This document shows positions 18,211 through 20,157 of a stretch of 20,157 bases of DNA, in pieces; the stretch's first letter is position 1, and each line of letters opens with the position of its first letter. Both the position numbers and the translations under genes were made by a program. The notes beneath the pieces were generated by a model. That model searched no databases. It was not told the DNA's origin and worked only from the letters and a program-made list of their open reading frames with translations. The stretch covers positions 1 through 20,157 of the forward strand of contig JADRCO010001337.1 of NCBI GenBank assembly GCA_021464525.1, read 5' to 3'. Origin of the DNA: Rhizophagus sp. LPA8_4_AMF. Its lineage: Eukaryota; Glomeromycota; Glomeromycetes; Glomerales; Glomeraceae.

Positions 18211-18625
18211 ACCACATAACACACAATCCACACTCTCAACCTAAAAGAAGTTATTTAGAAAGAGGACCGTAAGAGAAGACCTAGCGAAAGAGGTAAAGCA
18301 AGAGAAGAGAGAAATACACAATTAAACACGCACCATCAACTCATACACACAACCCGCACTCCCAACCCAAACCACACTTCCAACCCACATAACGCACAAC
18401 CCACACTCCCAACCTACGTACCTAAAAGAAGATATAAAGAAAAGGAACCGTAAGAGAAGACCAAGCGAAAGAGGGAAAGCAAGAGAAGAGTGAGAAATAC
18501 ACAAACAAACCCGCACCATCCACCCATACACACAACCCACACTCCCAAGTGGCCAAGTCCCAACCACATACCTAAAAGCAAGAAGATGTAAAGAAAGGAA
18601 ACCGAAGAGAAGACTTAATAAAGAG
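18211..18625 (+). repeat. A/C- and purine-rich minisatellite, about 2.5 units
   Basis: A compound unit alternates an AC-rich half (CACACAACCCACACTCCCAA type) with a purine-rich half (CCTAAAAGAAG, then GGAACCGTAAGAGAAGACC and GCGAAAGAGG). CCTAAAAG occurs at 18240, 18421 and 18571, so the spacing is 181 and then 150 bases; the third unit is shortened and degraded. The + strand is almost free of T over long stretches. The minus-strand open frame across it is a product of this composition, not a gene. Confidence 0.75.
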
Positions 18626-19041
18626 AAGACCTAAAGAAATGAGAAGACCTATCGAGTGAAAATATTCTTGGTTTATAACACATGTTGTGACATTGCGCAG
18701 GATTTCAAAAATGTCGTTTGTTTACATAATACTATGACAAACATGTGATATAATAATATATTAATATAGCGTGAATGGAATAACCTTTTCAACAACAACC
18801 TTTCTAAAATAAAAACATTAATTGGCTCCGGAGGTTTCTGGAGCCATTTCCCAATATATTTAATGTAATCTGATGACAAAGAATTGTTCAACCATATTCA
18901 AGATTATTTAATCGAAAAATAGAAGACCTAAAGAAAAGAGAAGAGAAGAGAAGACAGAGAATAATTATTTGCATGGGGTAGTCGGACTATAGTATAAGGT
19001 ATTTGTTAAGAAAAATGACGCCAATATGTCAATAATTTGCC

Positions 19042-19276
19042 TATACTTTTGTATCTGTTATTTATAGTATTGCAAGGTTTATGTGGGAAATTTCATCTGG
19101 ACGACCACCATTTTAATCATGAACATGATTATAATCTTGCAATAAATATTATAGATAGTATTAGACCGAAAATTGTACCAGGAACTCTTCTAGAATATAA
19201 AAATTTGATGAAGAAATGTTGGGATGCTAATCCATCAAAAGTTTGCACTTTTACAACAAAAAGGCTGAAAATGTAG
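19042..19276 (+). pseudogene. Frameshifted C-terminal fragment of a tyrosine-kinase-like protein kinase
   Basis: From 19042 one frame reads YTFVSVIYSIARFMWEISSG, then RPPF to 19113. This is kinase subdomain IX (usual SDIYSxxxxMWE; the invariant D is V here) and the following GxPPF. An extra T at about 19111-19114 shifts the frame, and the next frame continues NHEHDYNLAINIIDSIRPK, then IVPGTLLEYKNLM and KKCWDANPSK, corresponding to subdomains X-XI. It then degenerates to a stop at 19276. The pattern closely resembles the expanded kinase families of Rhizophagus. The ATP-binding lobe and catalytic loop are absent. A weak trace of subdomain VIII (RYLLRK) may lie just upstream. It is a dead fragment, not a 79-residue gene. 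Confidence 0.82.
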
Positions 19277-20157
19277 GCTGAGTTCGAAGTATAAATTTAA
19301 GAATTTTTTAAATTCTCTATATAAAAATCGCAACGCGCGTCACAATCAAATTATTTCGATATTGTTATCTCCGAAATAATTATAAAATATATTATTCGGA
19401 AGTACAAAATTTCTGTAGTGATTACTAAATAATTGTTTCTTCATTACGTTTATGATGTTCACATGAGTAATACTTTGCATAAAAATATATTGCCCAATAA
19501 TTACGACATATAAATATTAAACGTAAGTAAAATTACTTATAAAATATAAAACTGATGTGTCATACCGTGTTACAAAAATTTGTTAAACACGTTACGCGTT
19601 TTTCTTATAAAAATCACCTCTCTCTCAAAAAAAATTTTCTCAAACAACCCTTCATATAAAAAACTCTATACATAAAAAAGTATAAAATTTATATATAATC
19701 CTTCCACTTTTATTATACAATAAACAACAAAAATTTTACACCTATTATACAAACCTACTCTTTCGAAGTAATGTGAAAATAAAACTGAAGTTTCTCACTT
19801 GTTGTTGCAAAGTTGTTGAGGTTGTTTAACGTCCAGTCTATGGTATCATGCATATTCTTAAGGAGAAGAGTCCAAATATGTATCTCACTAACTCTCTATT
19901 ATTTAACCCTGGTTTTACGATATATTCATCAGCCTAACTGTGGATCACTGGTGGTCATTAACTCAAGGCAAGTATGTGTGTTATGACATAGGGGTTTATG
20001 TGCTCGTAGTACGTACCATATGCTACTATGGCAAGTAGTCATCTGCTCTGTGCACAGAGTCGTAGCTACAATGATGCCATATAGGTGGTTCCACAAGCTG
20101 ACTCATATGGGAGGGCAGGCCGTGGTGCCCGTGGAAGTGACACATATTTCTATGTCA
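19277..20157. other. AT-rich spacer followed by a GC-richer block at the window edge
   Basis: Positions 19277-19795 are AT-rich with small hairpins (for example CCGAAATAAT against ATTATTCGG near 19371-19398) and no coding signal. From about 19800 the composition changes abruptly to a more balanced, less repetitive sequence that runs to the end of the window with no long open frame. It starts near TGTTGTTGCAAAGTTG. It could be the edge of a retroelement, such as an LTR beginning TGTTG, or another repeat, but neither can be shown from one edge. Confidence 0.4.

Larger units (their letters stand above)
16840..19041. other. Intergenic region, mostly unremarkable
   Basis: After the 3' end of the E2/F-box gene there is no convincing gene. 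A 29-codon frame at 17184-17273 (MNSWLHFLNNLNEDINPRQR and a short tail) has protein-like composition but no recognised relative. From about 18196 the sequence changes to A/C-rich and purine-rich minisatellite repeats (listed separately). A short related purine-rich patch, GAAGACCTAAAGAAAAGAGA, recurs at about 18922-18941. Confidence 0.5.

Noticed and set aside
18322..18567. 81-codon minus-strand frame rich in Val, Gly and Cys
   Set aside because: It is produced by the minisatellite units and repeats with them; not a gene.

Overview
The window looks like nuclear DNA of an arbuscular mycorrhizal fungus, most like Rhizophagus irregularis or a close relative. This is inferred from several signs: strongly AT-rich intergenic DNA, an intron-poor F-box/LRR gene of the type hugely expanded in Glomeromycotina, a decayed kinase fragment resembling the expanded tyrosine-kinase-like families of these fungi, a BED-type hAT transposon with a short GT-AG intron, and many small inverted-repeat elements. 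Nothing points to a bacterium, organelle or virus.

Layout. Positions 1-1799 are gene-free but hold three small repeats, the best being a 274-bp MITE (242-515) with TTA target duplications. An F-box/LRR protein follows (1800-3377, +). Positions 3476-5067 hold only short tandem and foldback repeats. From 9319 down to 5068 on the minus strand lies a heavily decayed kinesin-5 (BimC-like) gene: N-terminal start, motor domain, neck and coiled coil are all recognisable but broken by frameshifts, stops and a destroyed P-loop. A hAT transposon (about 6549-9233) sits inside its motor region. The hAT transposase (8858-6846, -) becomes a continuous 642-residue protein when one 84-nt intron is removed, and its D, D and E catalytic positions are present.

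Positions 9320-12171 are gene-poor: diverged repeats and a broken coding remnant on the minus strand (11346-11667). A multi-span membrane protein with an internal duplication follows (12172-13167, +). Next is a 394-bp near-palindromic hAT-type MITE (13592-13985) with perfect 8-bp target duplications. Then comes the most unusual gene, a 721-residue protein combining an E2 ubiquitin-conjugating-like domain, an F-box and an RGG tail (14674-16839, +). The last 3.3 kb holds an A/C- and purine-rich minisatellite (about 18211-18625), a frameshifted kinase remnant (19042-19276) and a GC-richer block running off the window.

There is no operon-like organisation. The only functional theme is ubiquitin: two of the three intact host genes carry an F-box, and one also carries an E2-like fold. 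The rest records transposition and gene decay.
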